Assembly (NCBI GenBank): GCA_023423995.1
Contig: JAFAEL010000078.1
Span: 1-35,892 of the forward strand
Source: Pseudomonadota bacterium
GTDB taxonomy: Bacteria > Pseudomonadota > Alphaproteobacteria > Rhizobiales > Beijerinckiaceae
Length of the DNA: 35,892 nt
Direction of reading: 5' to 3'
The notes beneath the pieces are model-generated. The model did not search any database, was not told where the DNA came from, and saw nothing but the letters and a program-made list of their open reading frames with translations. Shown here piece by piece: positions 8,023 to 16,201 of this stretch. Position 1 is the stretch's first letter, and each line of letters starts with the position of its first letter. A program made the translations under genes and the position numbers.

Positions 8023-8900
8023 GCCTCTTCAACGATTATTACCTCAACATCCTGGTGATGACCTGCCTCTGGGCGGGTCTGGCGGGCGCCTGGAATCTGA
8101 TGGCGGGCTATGGCGGCCTCGTCTCGCTCGGCCACGCGGCGTTCCTCGGTATCGGCGCCTACGTCACAGCCATCGCTTACACGAAGTTCGGCCTGTCGCC
8201 CTGGATCGGCCTCGTCGCCAGCATCGTCATCACGTCGGCCGTGGCGGCGCTCATCAGCTGGCCGTGCTTCCGGCTGCGCGGCGCCTTCTTCTCGCTCGCC
8301 ACGCTCGTCTTCCCGATCGCGATGGAGATCGTCGCCAACAACTGGTCCGACATGACTCGCGGGTCGAGCGGCATTGCGATCCCGTTCCGGCCGGGGCTGG
8401 AGAACTTCATGTTCTCCTCGCGTCTCGCCTACCTGATCGCGGCGGCGCTGTTCATGCTGCTCGTCTACGGCATCGCCCGCTGGATGCATCGCGGCCGGCT
8501 CGGGCTGTACCTGGTCGCCGTACGGGACGACCAGGCGACGGCGGCCAGCATGGGCGTCGATCCGCTTCGGGTGAAGCTGCTCATCACGCTCATCAGTGCC
8601 GCGCTGACGGCGATGGGCGGGTTCTTCTACGCCCAGTACATTCTCTTCATCGACCCGCCGAGCGTGTTCTCGATCAACAATTCCGTCCAGGTGGCGCTGC
8701 TCGCGATCATCGGTGGCCTCGGCACGCCCGCCGGCCCCATCGTCGGCGCGATGATTATGACGCCGCTAGACGGCGCTCTGAGCCAGTTCGTCGGCGGCGG
8801 GCCCCGTCTCCTGATCTATGGGAGCGTACTCCTCGCCGTCGTCCTCCTCGCCCCGCAGGGCGTAGTCGGCGCCATCCAGGCCAGGAGGCGGGCGCGATGA
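8019..8900 (+). CDS. LivM-type ABC transporter permease
   Basis: 293 residues with multiple membrane segments. Diagnostic LivM motifs are WNLMAGYGGLVSLGHAAFLG near the N-terminus, the coupling loop RWMHRGRLGLYLVAVRDDQ, AASMGVDPLRVKLL, and the final LLAPQGVVGAIQARRRA. The ATG at 8019 overlaps the LivH stop by 4 bases and places the start just before the first membrane segment; the frame is open upstream but encodes no permease. Partner of the LivH at 7135. Confidence 0.94.
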   Translation: MSLFNDYYLNILVMTCLWAGLAGAWNLMAGYGGLVSLGHAAFLGIGAYVTAIAYTKFGLSPWIGLVASIVITSAVAALISWPCFRLRGAFFSLATLVFPIAMEIVANNWSDMTRGSSGIAIPFRPGLENFMFSSRLAYLIAAALFMLLVYGIARWMHRGRLGLYLVAVRDDQATAASMGVDPLRVKLLITLISAALTAMGGFFYAQYILFIDPPSVFSINNSVQVALLAIIGGLGTPAGPIVGAMIMTPLDGALSQFVGGGPRLLIYGSVLLAVVLLAPQGVVGAIQARRRAR

Positions 8901-9631
8901 GCGCGAACTCCTCCGCCTTGATGCGGATCGAGGGCGTGACGCGCCGGTTCGGGGGGCTCGTCGCGGTCGACGATGTTTCTTTCGACGTCCGGCCCGGGCA
9001 GATCGTCGGCCTCATCGGCCCGAACGGCGCCGGCAAGACGACGTTGTTCAACATCATCAGCGGGCACATACGGGCCGATTCCGGCCGCGTCGTTTTCGCC
9101 GGGACGCCCGTGACGAAGGCCTCCGCAACCGCCTGCGCGCGAGCCGGGATCGGGCGCACCTTCCAGATCGTGAAACCCCTGACGACGCTCACCGTGCTCG
9201 AGAACGTCACCGTGGGCGCTCTCCTCCACCATCCGATTGCCGAAGCGCGCCGGCGAGCCGCGGCGATCATCGAGCGTGTGGGAATGGGGTCCCTCGCCAG
9301 CCGGCCTGCCGGCAGCCTGACCCTCGAAGCGCGCAAGCGCCTCGAACTCGCGCGTGCGCTGTCCATCAAGCCAAGGATCCTGCTGCTGGACGAGATCCTG
9401 GCAGGACTGAACCCGTCGGAGGTCAACGACAGCCTCCATCTGATCCGCAGCTTTGCCGAGGCGGATGGCCTCGCCGTGATCATGATCGAGCACAACCTGC
9501 ACGCGGTGATGTCGCTGGCCGAGCGCGTGGTGGTCCTCGATTACGGCCGCAAGATCGCCGATGGCGTGCCGGCCGAGGTCGTCCGCGACCCGGCGGTCGT
9601 CGCGGCCTATCTCGGGAGCGATGAGCTATGA
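8897..9631 (+). CDS. LivG-type ABC transporter ATP-binding protein
   Basis: 244 residues. Walker A is GPNGAGKTT, Walker B is ILLLDEILAGL with the catalytic Glu, and the H-loop His is in MIEHNLHAVM. The C-loop is unusual: LTLEARKRLELARAL stands where LSGGQ is expected. This is seen in part of the LivG family, so the protein is probably functional in a heterodimer with LivF, whose own C-loop is canonical. The ATG overlaps the LivM stop (ATGA) and the stop overlaps the LivF start. It energises import through the two permeases upstream. Confidence 0.94.
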   Translation: MSANSSALMRIEGVTRRFGGLVAVDDVSFDVRPGQIVGLIGPNGAGKTTLFNIISGHIRADSGRVVFAGTPVTKASATACARAGIGRTFQIVKPLTTLTVLENVTVGALLHHPIAEARRRAAAIIERVGMGSLASRPAGSLTLEARKRLELARALSIKPRILLLDEILAGLNPSEVNDSLHLIRSFAEADGLAVIMIEHNLHAVMSLAERVVVLDYGRKIADGVPAEVVRDPAVVAAYLGSDEL

Positions 9632-10338
9632 GCCTCGAGATTCGCGATCTGGTCGCGGGCTATGGCGACGTGACAGTCCTGCGCGGCGTCAGTCTCGAGG
9701 TGCCGGAGAGCAAGGTCGTGGCCCTGCTCGGCGCCAACGGCAATGGCAAGACTACGACCCTCAACGCGATCTCCGGCCTCGTCACGCAGGTGCGGTCCGG
9801 GACCATCCGACTGGACGGCGTGGACCTCGATCGCATGTCGCCTCACGAGCGGGTCGAGGCCGGCATCGCCCATGTCCCGCAGGGGCGGCAGCTCTTCCCC
9901 TTCATGAGCGTGCGCGAGAACCTCGAGCTCGGGGCCTATACGCCCCGCGGCCGCAAGCGCGAGGCCGGGACGCTGGATTGGCTGTTCGAGATCTTTCCGC
10001 GGGTCAAGGAGCGGCTCGGCCAAGCGGCCGGCTCCCTGTCCGGCGGTGAACAGCAGATGTGCGCAATCGCGCGGGGGCTGATGTCGCAGCCGCGCTATCT
10101 CCTTCTCGACGAGCCGTCGCTCGGGCTCGCGCCCATCGTCGTGAAGCAGGTGATGCGCGTGATCGGCACCATCGCGAGCCGAGGAATCGGGATCCTGCTG
10201 GTGGAGCAGAACGTGGCCCTCGCCCTCAAGCAGGCGAGCCATGCCTATGTGCTCGAACATGCCCAGATCGCGATCGAAGGACCGGCGGCCGAGCTCGCAA
10301 ACGACGACCGCGTCCGGCGGGCCTATCTCGGCCTTTGA
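9628..10338 (+). CDS. LivF-type ABC transporter ATP-binding protein
   Basis: 236 residues. Walker A is GANGNGKTT, the C-loop is LSGGEQQM, Walker B is YLLLDEPSLGL and the H-loop is LVEQNVALA. The VPQGRQLFPFMSVRENLELG stretch is characteristic of LivF. It closes the SBP-LivH-LivM-LivG-LivF module. The last base of the operon is at 10338; a 140-base non-coding stretch follows (10339-10478) with a TTGACC box near 10454 but no convincing terminator. The operon appears to read continuously from 2108. Confidence 0.95.
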   Translation: MSLEIRDLVAGYGDVTVLRGVSLEVPESKVVALLGANGNGKTTTLNAISGLVTQVRSGTIRLDGVDLDRMSPHERVEAGIAHVPQGRQLFPFMSVRENLELGAYTPRGRKREAGTLDWLFEIFPRVKERLGQAAGSLSGGEQQMCAIARGLMSQPRYLLLDEPSLGLAPIVVKQVMRVIGTIASRGIGILLVEQNVALALKQASHAYVLEHAQIAIEGPAAELANDDRVRRAYLGL

Positions 10339-10478
10339 TCAAGGGACGAAGTATCTGCGTTCAGCTTGGCGGCCGGAAGACCACGAGCATGACCGCCTCC
10401 GGAGTGACTAGGAGCGGATCGCCACCGTCGATGGGAGGCTTGATAGCCGCAATTTGACCTACCCGGCGGCGCGCGCAG

Positions 10479-11120
10479 ATGGACGCGGGCAGCTCCAGCA
10501 TCCTAGAAAAGATGATGTCCCGGCCCGAACAACTTTCTGACACCGCACTATTGATCGTCGATCTTCAGAACGATTTCGTGCATCCGGCCGGAGCCTATGG
10601 CCGGGCAGGCCAAGGGCACGAGGCCATTGCGGCGCTTCCCGCCCGGGTGAGGCCTCTGGCCGACATGATGCGCAGCCGCGGCGGCTGGATTGTTTCCACC
10701 CAGTTCACGCTCGTTCCCGGAAAGGGCGGCGAGCCCATCATCTCGCCTCATCTCAAGCAGCTGCGGCCTTTCCTCGCCAAGGGCGATTTCGCTCCCAACT
10801 CCTGGGGGCACGCTCTCGTGGACGAGTTGCAGCCGGCCGATCTCTCGGTCGAGAAACTCGCCTATTCGGCCTTCTACCAGACACGCCTCGAATGGGTGCT
10901 TCGCAAGTGCGGCATCCAGCGCCTCTTCGTCTGCGGCATCGTCACCAATGGCGGGGTCGCCTCGACGGCCCGGGAGGCGCATGTGCGCGACCTCGACGTG
11001 ACGGTGCTCAGTGACGGATGCGCCGCCTTCTCGCTCGAGACGCATGAGACGGCGCTCGCGGCGCTTCGGCCCGTCTGCCGCGTGGCGAGCATCGAAGAGG
11101 TTACGAGCGAGCTTCGATAA
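10479..11120 (+). CDS. Isochorismatase-fold hydrolase lacking the catalytic cysteine
   Basis: 213 residues. Typical isochorismatase-fold features are the Asp28 motif LLIVDLQNDFVHP, Lys126 in VEKLAYSAFYQT, and the nucleophile loop VCGIVTNGGVASTAREA. In cysteine hydrolases the last reads TNxCV; here the Cys position (residue 159) is Gly, as in true isochorismatases such as EntB, where Gly also replaces Cys. The protein may therefore act on a vinyl ether or similar bond, or be a catalytically altered paralogue, and should not be called an amidase. The start is uncertain: ATG 10512 or 10515, after AGAAAAG, would remove 11-12 residues. Followed after 52 bases by an SBP gene on the same strand. Confidence 0.82.
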   Translation: MDAGSSSILEKMMSRPEQLSDTALLIVDLQNDFVHPAGAYGRAGQGHEAIAALPARVRPLADMMRSRGGWIVSTQFTLVPGKGGEPIISPHLKQLRPFLAKGDFAPNSWGHALVDELQPADLSVEKLAYSAFYQTRLEWVLRKCGIQRLFVCGIVTNGGVASTAREAHVRDLDVTVLSDGCAAFSLETHETALAALRPVCRVASIEEVTSELR

Positions 11121-11172
11121 GGGCGCTCGGAAAGGGCGGCCGACAACAACTCATCAGCCAAGGGGGACAACA

Positions 11173-12402
11173 ATGCTGTCACGACGTCGCGTACTGGGCT
11201 CCGCCGCCGCGCTCGGGGCGAGTTTCGGCTGTCCTGCGATCGCGCGGGCCCAGGCCAGCTCGGTCAAGATCGGGGTCCTGACGGACATGTCGGGGATCTA
11301 CGCAACGAATACCGGACGCGGCTCGGTCCTCGGCGCCACGATGGCGATCGAGGATTACAGGAAGATCGACCCGGGCCTCAGGGTCGAACTCGTCAGCGCC
11401 GACCAGCAGAACAAGCCGGACGTCGCCCTCACCCTCAGCCGCGAGTGGATCGACCGCGCCGGGGTCGACTGCATCATCGACGTGCCGATCTCCTCGGCTG
11501 CGCTTGGGGTCGCCAACTTGGTCAAGGAGCGCGACAGGGTAGCGCTTTTCACCGCGCCGGCGAGCAGCGACCTGACCGGCTCCGCCTGCACGCCGAACAG
11601 CATCCACTGGACCTACGATTCCTGGGCTCTGAATCAGGGAACCGTGCAGGGCATCATGGCAGGTGGTGGCGACACCTGGTTCTTTCTCACGGCCGACTAC
11701 GCGTTTGGGAAGGCGCTCCAGCGCGACGCCGCGACCGCGGTGACGGAGCAGGGTGGGAAGGTGATCGGCAATGTGCTGACACCCTCGCCGTCGAACGACT
11801 TCTCGTCCTTCCTGCTGCAGGCGCAGACGAGCGGCGCGAAGGTGGTCGGCCTGGCCCAGGGCGGGCAGGATGTGGTGACCTGCATCAAGCAGGCCGCCGA
11901 GTTCGGCATGATGTCAGGCAAGCAGCGCGTGGCGGGCCTCGTGATCCAGCTCGGGGACGTGCACGGCATGGGCCTCGCCGTAGCAGGCGGGCTCCTCCTC
12001 AGCGAACCGTTCTACTGGGACCTGACCGACGGGACCCGGGCCTTCTCGCAGCGCTTCGGGGCCCAGATGAACGGCCAGATGCCGAGCATCGCGCATGCGG
12101 GCGCCTACAGCGCCGTCCTCCACTATCTCAAGGCGGTCTCCGCGCTTGGTGTCGGAGCCGCCAAGGCGAGCGGCCGGGCGACGGTCGAGCGGATGAAGGC
12201 CATCCCGACCGACGATCCGCTCTTCGGCCCGGGTTCGATCCGGCTGGACGGCCGCAAGCTGCACCCGATGCACCTCTTCCAGGTGAAGACCCCGGCCGAG
12301 AGCCGTGGCCCATACGACTACTACAAGCTCATCGAATCGACGCCGCCCGAGCGAGCGTTCCGGGCCGCGAACAAGGGCGGCTGTCCGCTCGTGCCCGCCT
12401 GA
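11173..12402 (+). CDS. Orphan LivJ-type substrate-binding protein with Tat-like signal
   Basis: 409 residues. The ATG at 11173 follows a strong ribosome-binding site AGGGGG 6 bases upstream. The N-terminus SRRRVLGSAAALGASFG is Tat-like, ending near ARA/QAS. The mature part starts VKIGVLTDMSGIYATNTGRG and contains DQQNKPDVALT, WFFLTADYAFGKALQ and a C-terminal NKGGCPLVPA. It is a clear paralogue of the SBPs at 27923 and 33432 (shared HQNKPD, WFFxTADYxFG and terminal CPL motifs) but not of the SBP at 5848. No permease or ATPase gene adjoins it, so it must borrow a transporter, perhaps one of the two Liv sets in this window. Confidence 0.9.
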   Translation: MLSRRRVLGSAAALGASFGCPAIARAQASSVKIGVLTDMSGIYATNTGRGSVLGATMAIEDYRKIDPGLRVELVSADQQNKPDVALTLSREWIDRAGVDCIIDVPISSAALGVANLVKERDRVALFTAPASSDLTGSACTPNSIHWTYDSWALNQGTVQGIMAGGGDTWFFLTADYAFGKALQRDAATAVTEQGGKVIGNVLTPSPSNDFSSFLLQAQTSGAKVVGLAQGGQDVVTCIKQAAEFGMMSGKQRVAGLVIQLGDVHGMGLAVAGGLLLSEPFYWDLTDGTRAFSQRFGAQMNGQMPSIAHAGAYSAVLHYLKAVSALGVGAAKASGRATVERMKAIPTDDPLFGPGSIRLDGRKLHPMHLFQVKTPAESRGPYDYYKLIESTPPERAFRAANKGGCPLVPA

Positions 12403-12423
12403 GGGCGAAATGCTGGGGCGGCT

Positions 12424-13257
12424 TCAGCCGTTCCCGGGCAGTCGGTAATCGCCCTTGAGGGCCGCCAGGTAACGCCTCACGCTCTCGCGGAAAACGACCT
12501 TGGCATCCCGAGGGACAACGCTTTCGAAGAAGGCGCCATAGATCCGCTCGAACGCGAGCGGCTCGAGCGTCTCCGAGATGGAGGCGACGCTCGCCTCGTT
12601 GAGCGGCACCATGTTCGGGTAGCTGCGCATGAAGCTCACGCGCCGGTCGGGCCCGACCTGGACGGTGTCGCCTGTCAGCAGCACGCCGGCACCCTTGGCG
12701 CCGGCGGCCCAGTGAAGGACGGAAGCCCCTTCGAAATGCCCGCCTGTCCGGACGATCCTCACCCCGGGCGCGAGCTCGCGGCTGTCGCCCGACCAGTGCA
12801 CGATGCATGGATCCGGCCGCGTGACCCAGGGTCTGTCGTTCTCGTGCAGGTAGACGGGCACGTCACCGAATGCGCGGCTCCATTCCACCAGATTGGAATA
12901 GTAATGTGGGTGGCTGATCGCGATTGCCTTGATGCCCCCGAGCGAAGCGACGATCTCCCGAGTCGCCTCGTCGAGGAAAGGGACTAGATCCCATAAGATC
13001 AACCCGTCGCCGGTCGAGACGAAGAGCGCTCGCTGCCCGATTGCGAATTTCGGCGAGATGCCGAACCCGTATAGCCCCGGCTCGTGCATTCGCCAGGTGC
13101 CGAAATGACGTGCCGAAAGCGCCGGGGAGCTCGTCCAGCCCTGGCCCGACGCCGGAACATATTGGCGTCCGTCCAGGCAGATCTTGCAACCTTCCGGTGG
13201 AGCATCTGCCTCGGGGTATTGCTGCCCGCACGCGGTGCATATGAAAGCTGTGCCCAC
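12424..13257 (-). CDS. Zinc-ribbon plus metallo-beta-lactamase-fold protein
   Basis: 277 residues. The N-terminus carries a zinc ribbon with C7-x2-C10 and C24-x2-C27. An MBL fold follows: STGDGLILWDLVPFL, then AISHPHYYSNLVEW at the usual HxHxDH site, then GGHFEGASVLHW and LLTGDTVQVG. The first two histidines are kept (HPH), but the Asp-His pair is replaced by Tyr-Ser, so the second metal site is incomplete. It may still bind one metal and hydrolyse an ester, thioester or lactone; the substrate is unknown. Convergent with the SBP at 11173 and divergent from the CMD-family gene at 13316, with which it shares a 58-base promoter region. Confidence 0.82.
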   Translation of the reverse strand: MGTAFICTACGQQYPEADAPPEGCKICLDGRQYVPASGQGWTSSPALSARHFGTWRMHEPGLYGFGISPKFAIGQRALFVSTGDGLILWDLVPFLDEATREIVASLGGIKAIAISHPHYYSNLVEWSRAFGDVPVYLHENDRPWVTRPDPCIVHWSGDSRELAPGVRIVRTGGHFEGASVLHWAAGAKGAGVLLTGDTVQVGPDRRVSFMRSYPNMVPLNEASVASISETLEPLAFERIYGAFFESVVPRDAKVVFRESVRRYLAALKGDYRLPGNG

Positions 13258-13315
13258 CGGGATGTCCTCTTTTCGGCGCTCCGGGTCTCTGCATCATATT
13301 TCGGAGCATCCCGCC

Positions 13316-13687
13316 ATGGCCGCTACGCCATCCACGCCCGTCCGAGCGAAGCTCTCCGCGATCGTGCCCCACATGATCGAGCTGACCGAGACGGTCCTCT
13401 TCGGGGATGTCTGGGAGCGGGAGGGGCTCTCTAAGCGCGACCGAAGCCTGATCACATGCGCGGCGCTCCTGACCGCCTACCGGCCCGACCAGCTCAAGGG
13501 CCACTTCGTCCGCGCCCTCTCGAACGGCGTGACCGTCGACGAGCTCAGTGAGATGATCACTCACTTAGCGTTCTATTCAGGCTGGCCGGGCTCGATGGCG
13601 GCCGCCAAGCTTCTCCTCGAAGTGGTCGAGGAGCAGAAAGCTGCCGAGCAACCCGCTTCCCCATTCAAGGCGGACAAGCCGGATTAG
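13316..13687 (+). CDS. Carboxymuconolactone-decarboxylase-family small protein
   Basis: 123 residues from ATG 13316, which follows GGAG by 9 bases; the frame is open upstream but overlaps the divergent gene. The helical CMD/AhpD fold is recognised from DVWEREGLSKRDRSLITCAAL, then GHFVRALSNGVTVDELSEMI and THLAFYSGWPGSMAAA. There is no CxxC, so it is not an AhpD peroxidase. It is closer to PcaC-type 4-carboxymuconolactone decarboxylases, but the substrate is not assignable. The downstream 86 bases (13688-13773) hold a loose GC hairpin without a U-run before the convergent transporter gene. Confidence 0.85.
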   Translation: MAATPSTPVRAKLSAIVPHMIELTETVLFGDVWEREGLSKRDRSLITCAALLTAYRPDQLKGHFVRALSNGVTVDELSEMITHLAFYSGWPGSMAAAKLLLEVVEEQKAAEQPASPFKADKPD

Positions 13688-13773
13688 CGGGAGAGCGCCC
13701 GGAGCGAGCTGGGCTCACGCATCCGCCCGTTTCGGTGAGACCGGGTTGCGTCGTAAGCTTGACGATGGCCAGA

Positions 13774-15284
13774 TCACCAGAGGCCCAGGAGCTTCCACCA
13801 GGCGCTCCCCAGCAGGGCGTAGATCAAAAGCTCGCCGATGCACATGACGAGGCCGACCCTCCACCATGTGGCCATGGTCACGTAGCCGCTGCCGAAGATA
13901 ATCGGCGAGGTCCCGGTGGCGTAATGCGTCAGCGTCATCATGATCGTGGACCCCGCCGCCATCATCAAGGCGAAGGGAGCGACATAGTCGGGGGGCACGA
14001 GCGCGAAGCCGACCGTCAGGAAGGCCAGCATCATGGCGCTGATATGCGCCGTGGTGCTGGCAAAGAGGTAGTGGCTGAACACAAAGAGCAGCACGAGGAT
14101 CGCGGCGGCAGCCTGCCAGCCGACCCTGAGGCCAGGATGCCGTCCTGAAGGCGCGCCGACAGCCAGGCGATCACACCGGCCTCGTTGAGCTGCTCGGCCA
14201 TCATCACCAGGGCGCCGAACCAGATCAGCGTGTCCCACGCGCTCTTCTCGGAGAGCACGTCGTCCCAATCGAGCGTGCCCGTGATGATCAACACGAACAG
14301 CCCGACGAAGGCGACGACGGTCGGGTCGAGAAGCGCCGCCTCCCCGAGTACCAGCGCAGGCACGTTCGCCCAAAGGACCAGCAGCAGGCCGAAGGTGCCG
14401 ATCATCACTCTCTCGGGCCCGGAGAGCGGGCCCATCTTCGTCAGTTCGGCCCGCGCGTATTCCACCGCGTGAGGTGTCGCCCTTACAGCGGGTGGTGAAA
14501 GAACGGCTATCGCGAGCGGCATGAGGCCCAGGCAGACCAATCCTGGAACCGCCATGCATATCGCCCACGTGGTCCAGCTCAGTTGGAGGCTCTGGTCCGT
14601 CGCGCGGGCGATGTAGTCGACAACCAGCGGATTGGGCGCCGTCGCCGTGACGAACATGCCGGACGTGATCGTGTTCGCATGCATGTTCACCAGCGCGAGG
14701 TAGGTGCCCATCTTGCCCTCCGTCCCCTTGGCCGGGTCGGAATCGAAGGAGGTGGCGATGGACCTCATGATCGGGTGCACGATCCCGCCGCCGCGGGCCG
14801 TGTTGCTGGGAGTGAATGGCGCCAGCAACAGCTCGCAAGCGGCCAGGCCGTAACCGATACCGATCGTGTGGCGGCCCATGAGCTCGATGAACATCAGGCC
14901 TATCCGCCTGCCGAGACCTGTCTTCCTCAAGCCGCGCGAGATCAGGACGGCCACGACGATCAGCCATATGAGAGAACTGGAAAAACTACTCAGCGCGTCG
15001 GCTATGGCCTCGCGCGAGGACGTAGTCGTAACCTGCGACAGCGCCACGACGACGATCGCCATCATCGCGATGACGCCGATCGGCATCACGTTGAGGATGA
15101 TGGCGAGAATGGTTGTCAGGAAGATCGCAAGGAGCGCCCAGGCCTTGGCCGTCAGTCCCGCCGGCGCCGGGACCAGCAGCAGGATCGCGAGCACGACCGT
15201 GGCGATCAGTGCGGGCTTCAGCCTGAACGGCACCGCCTCTTCGAAATAGAGGAACGCCGCCTTCAGCCGCCCGTACATCGTCAT
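13774..15284 (-). pseudogene. DASS-family anion/dicarboxylate transporter, frameshifted
   Basis: Two overlapping frames together make one divalent-anion:sodium symporter of about 503 residues. The N-terminal frame (15284 down to about 14130) has many membrane segments and the substrate-site motif FTPSNTARGGGIVHP. The C-terminal frame (about 14120 to 13774) continues with VLLFVFSHYLFASTTAHISA, the second pseudo-repeat motif, and GSGYVTMATWWRVGL. The frames join if one base is added in the CCC run at 14124-14126. This is either a genuine loss or a base-calling indel. If real, the protein ends in about 30 wrong residues and lacks the second substrate hairpin. It is the distal gene of the operon containing the GntR gene. 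Expected substrates are C4-C6 di- or tricarboxylates. Confidence 0.85.
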
Positions 15285-15482
15285 CAGATCCGCCCTCGTC
15301 AGCTCCGAGAGACCGGGCCACCGTCAGCCGGGCGTGGCCACAACGCTGATCGTCTCTCAACAGCCGAAATGGCGTTTGTTTCCGATGTTGCTGGAGGAAG
15401 GTGCGGGTTAAACTTGGTTTGGTACTTCAAATACGATCGCGCGCCGTCATTGTAGTGGCGCTCCGCAGCGACGTCCCGCAGA

Positions 15483-16187
15483 TCAGGTCGTTGACCGACC
15501 TGGGCCGTTGGCGACCGTCGGCGTCGATATGTTCGGCGGTGCCGAGCGCCTCAACGACGAGATGAAGACGTGATGGGCCGCACGGATATGGCTGCGCATG
15601 ACGGAGCCAGCCCATACGCTGTCCCGGCCGCGGAAGGCCGCGATCAGCTCGCGATGGTGCGTCATGCTGCGGGCGAGGTCTTCGTCGGAATAGACGTGGA
15701 ACGTCCGCGTCACGAGCGCCATCTCGACGACGCTCGAGATCATGGCCGACAGCCTCTGATTTGCGGCGGCCGTGATGATGATGCGATGGAACTCGCCGTT
15801 TCGCCGCGCAAGCTCGGCAAGGTCGCGATCGGGTCCCGATCCGACCACGCCCTCCATCTCTGTCGCATAGCGCTCGAGTTCTTCGAGCGCGGCAGGCGTC
15901 AGTCGAGCAGCGGCGACCTCGGCAGCATGCGCCTCGAGCACCGTCCTCAGAGCGAAGACCTCTTCGACGTCCGATTGGGACCAGTGCGTAACGTAGGCGC
16001 CGCGGTTCGCGAAGAACTCCACCAACCCCTCGGCCGAGAGCCGCCGTAAAGCCTCCCGGACAGGCGTGCGGCTGATCCCAAGGCGGTCGGCGACCTCCGC
16101 GGCACGCAGATGCTGCCCAGGCCCATAGGTCCCGGACGCGATTGCGCCCCGGATCGCTTCGTATGCCTGCTGTATCGCGGCGGCCAC
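15483..16187 (-). CDS. GntR-family regulator, FCD/FadR subfamily
   Basis: 234 residues from a GTG start at 16187, which lies 14 bases after the amidohydrolase stop and 7 bases after GGAG. Starting there matches the family N-terminus; the frame is open upstream but covers the amidohydrolase gene. The winged HTH spans residues about 5-70 (AYEAIRGAIASGTYGPGQHL, then AAEVADRLGISRTPVREALR). The FCD effector domain follows with the Asp/His metal ligands typical of the subfamily (REL...NGEFHRIII, MTHHRELIAAF). Such regulators sense carboxylic acids. It probably controls the operon it sits in; the paired ATTGCATCCA boxes at 26720-26779 are candidate operators (inference). Confidence 0.88.
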   Translation of the reverse strand: MAAAIQQAYEAIRGAIASGTYGPGQHLRAAEVADRLGISRTPVREALRRLSAEGLVEFFANRGAYVTHWSQSDVEEVFALRTVLEAHAAEVAAARLTPAALEELERYATEMEGVVGSGPDRDLAELARRNGEFHRIIITAAANQRLSAMISSVVEMALVTRTFHVYSDEDLARSMTHHRELIAAFRGRDSVWAGSVMRSHIRAAHHVFISSLRRSAPPNISTPTVANGPGRSTT

Positions 16188-16201
16188 CGATGCTCCAGCG
16201 G

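Noticed and set aside
13688..13773. Hairpin GAGCGCCC...GGGCTC as an intrinsic terminator after the CMD gene
   Set aside because: The stem has a bulge and no T-run follows, so it was mentioned only in passing and not listed.
15418..15431. TTTG-N6-CAAA as a GntR operator upstream of the DASS gene
   Set aside because: Only four bases per arm, with no second copy elsewhere in the window; chance occurrence is likely.
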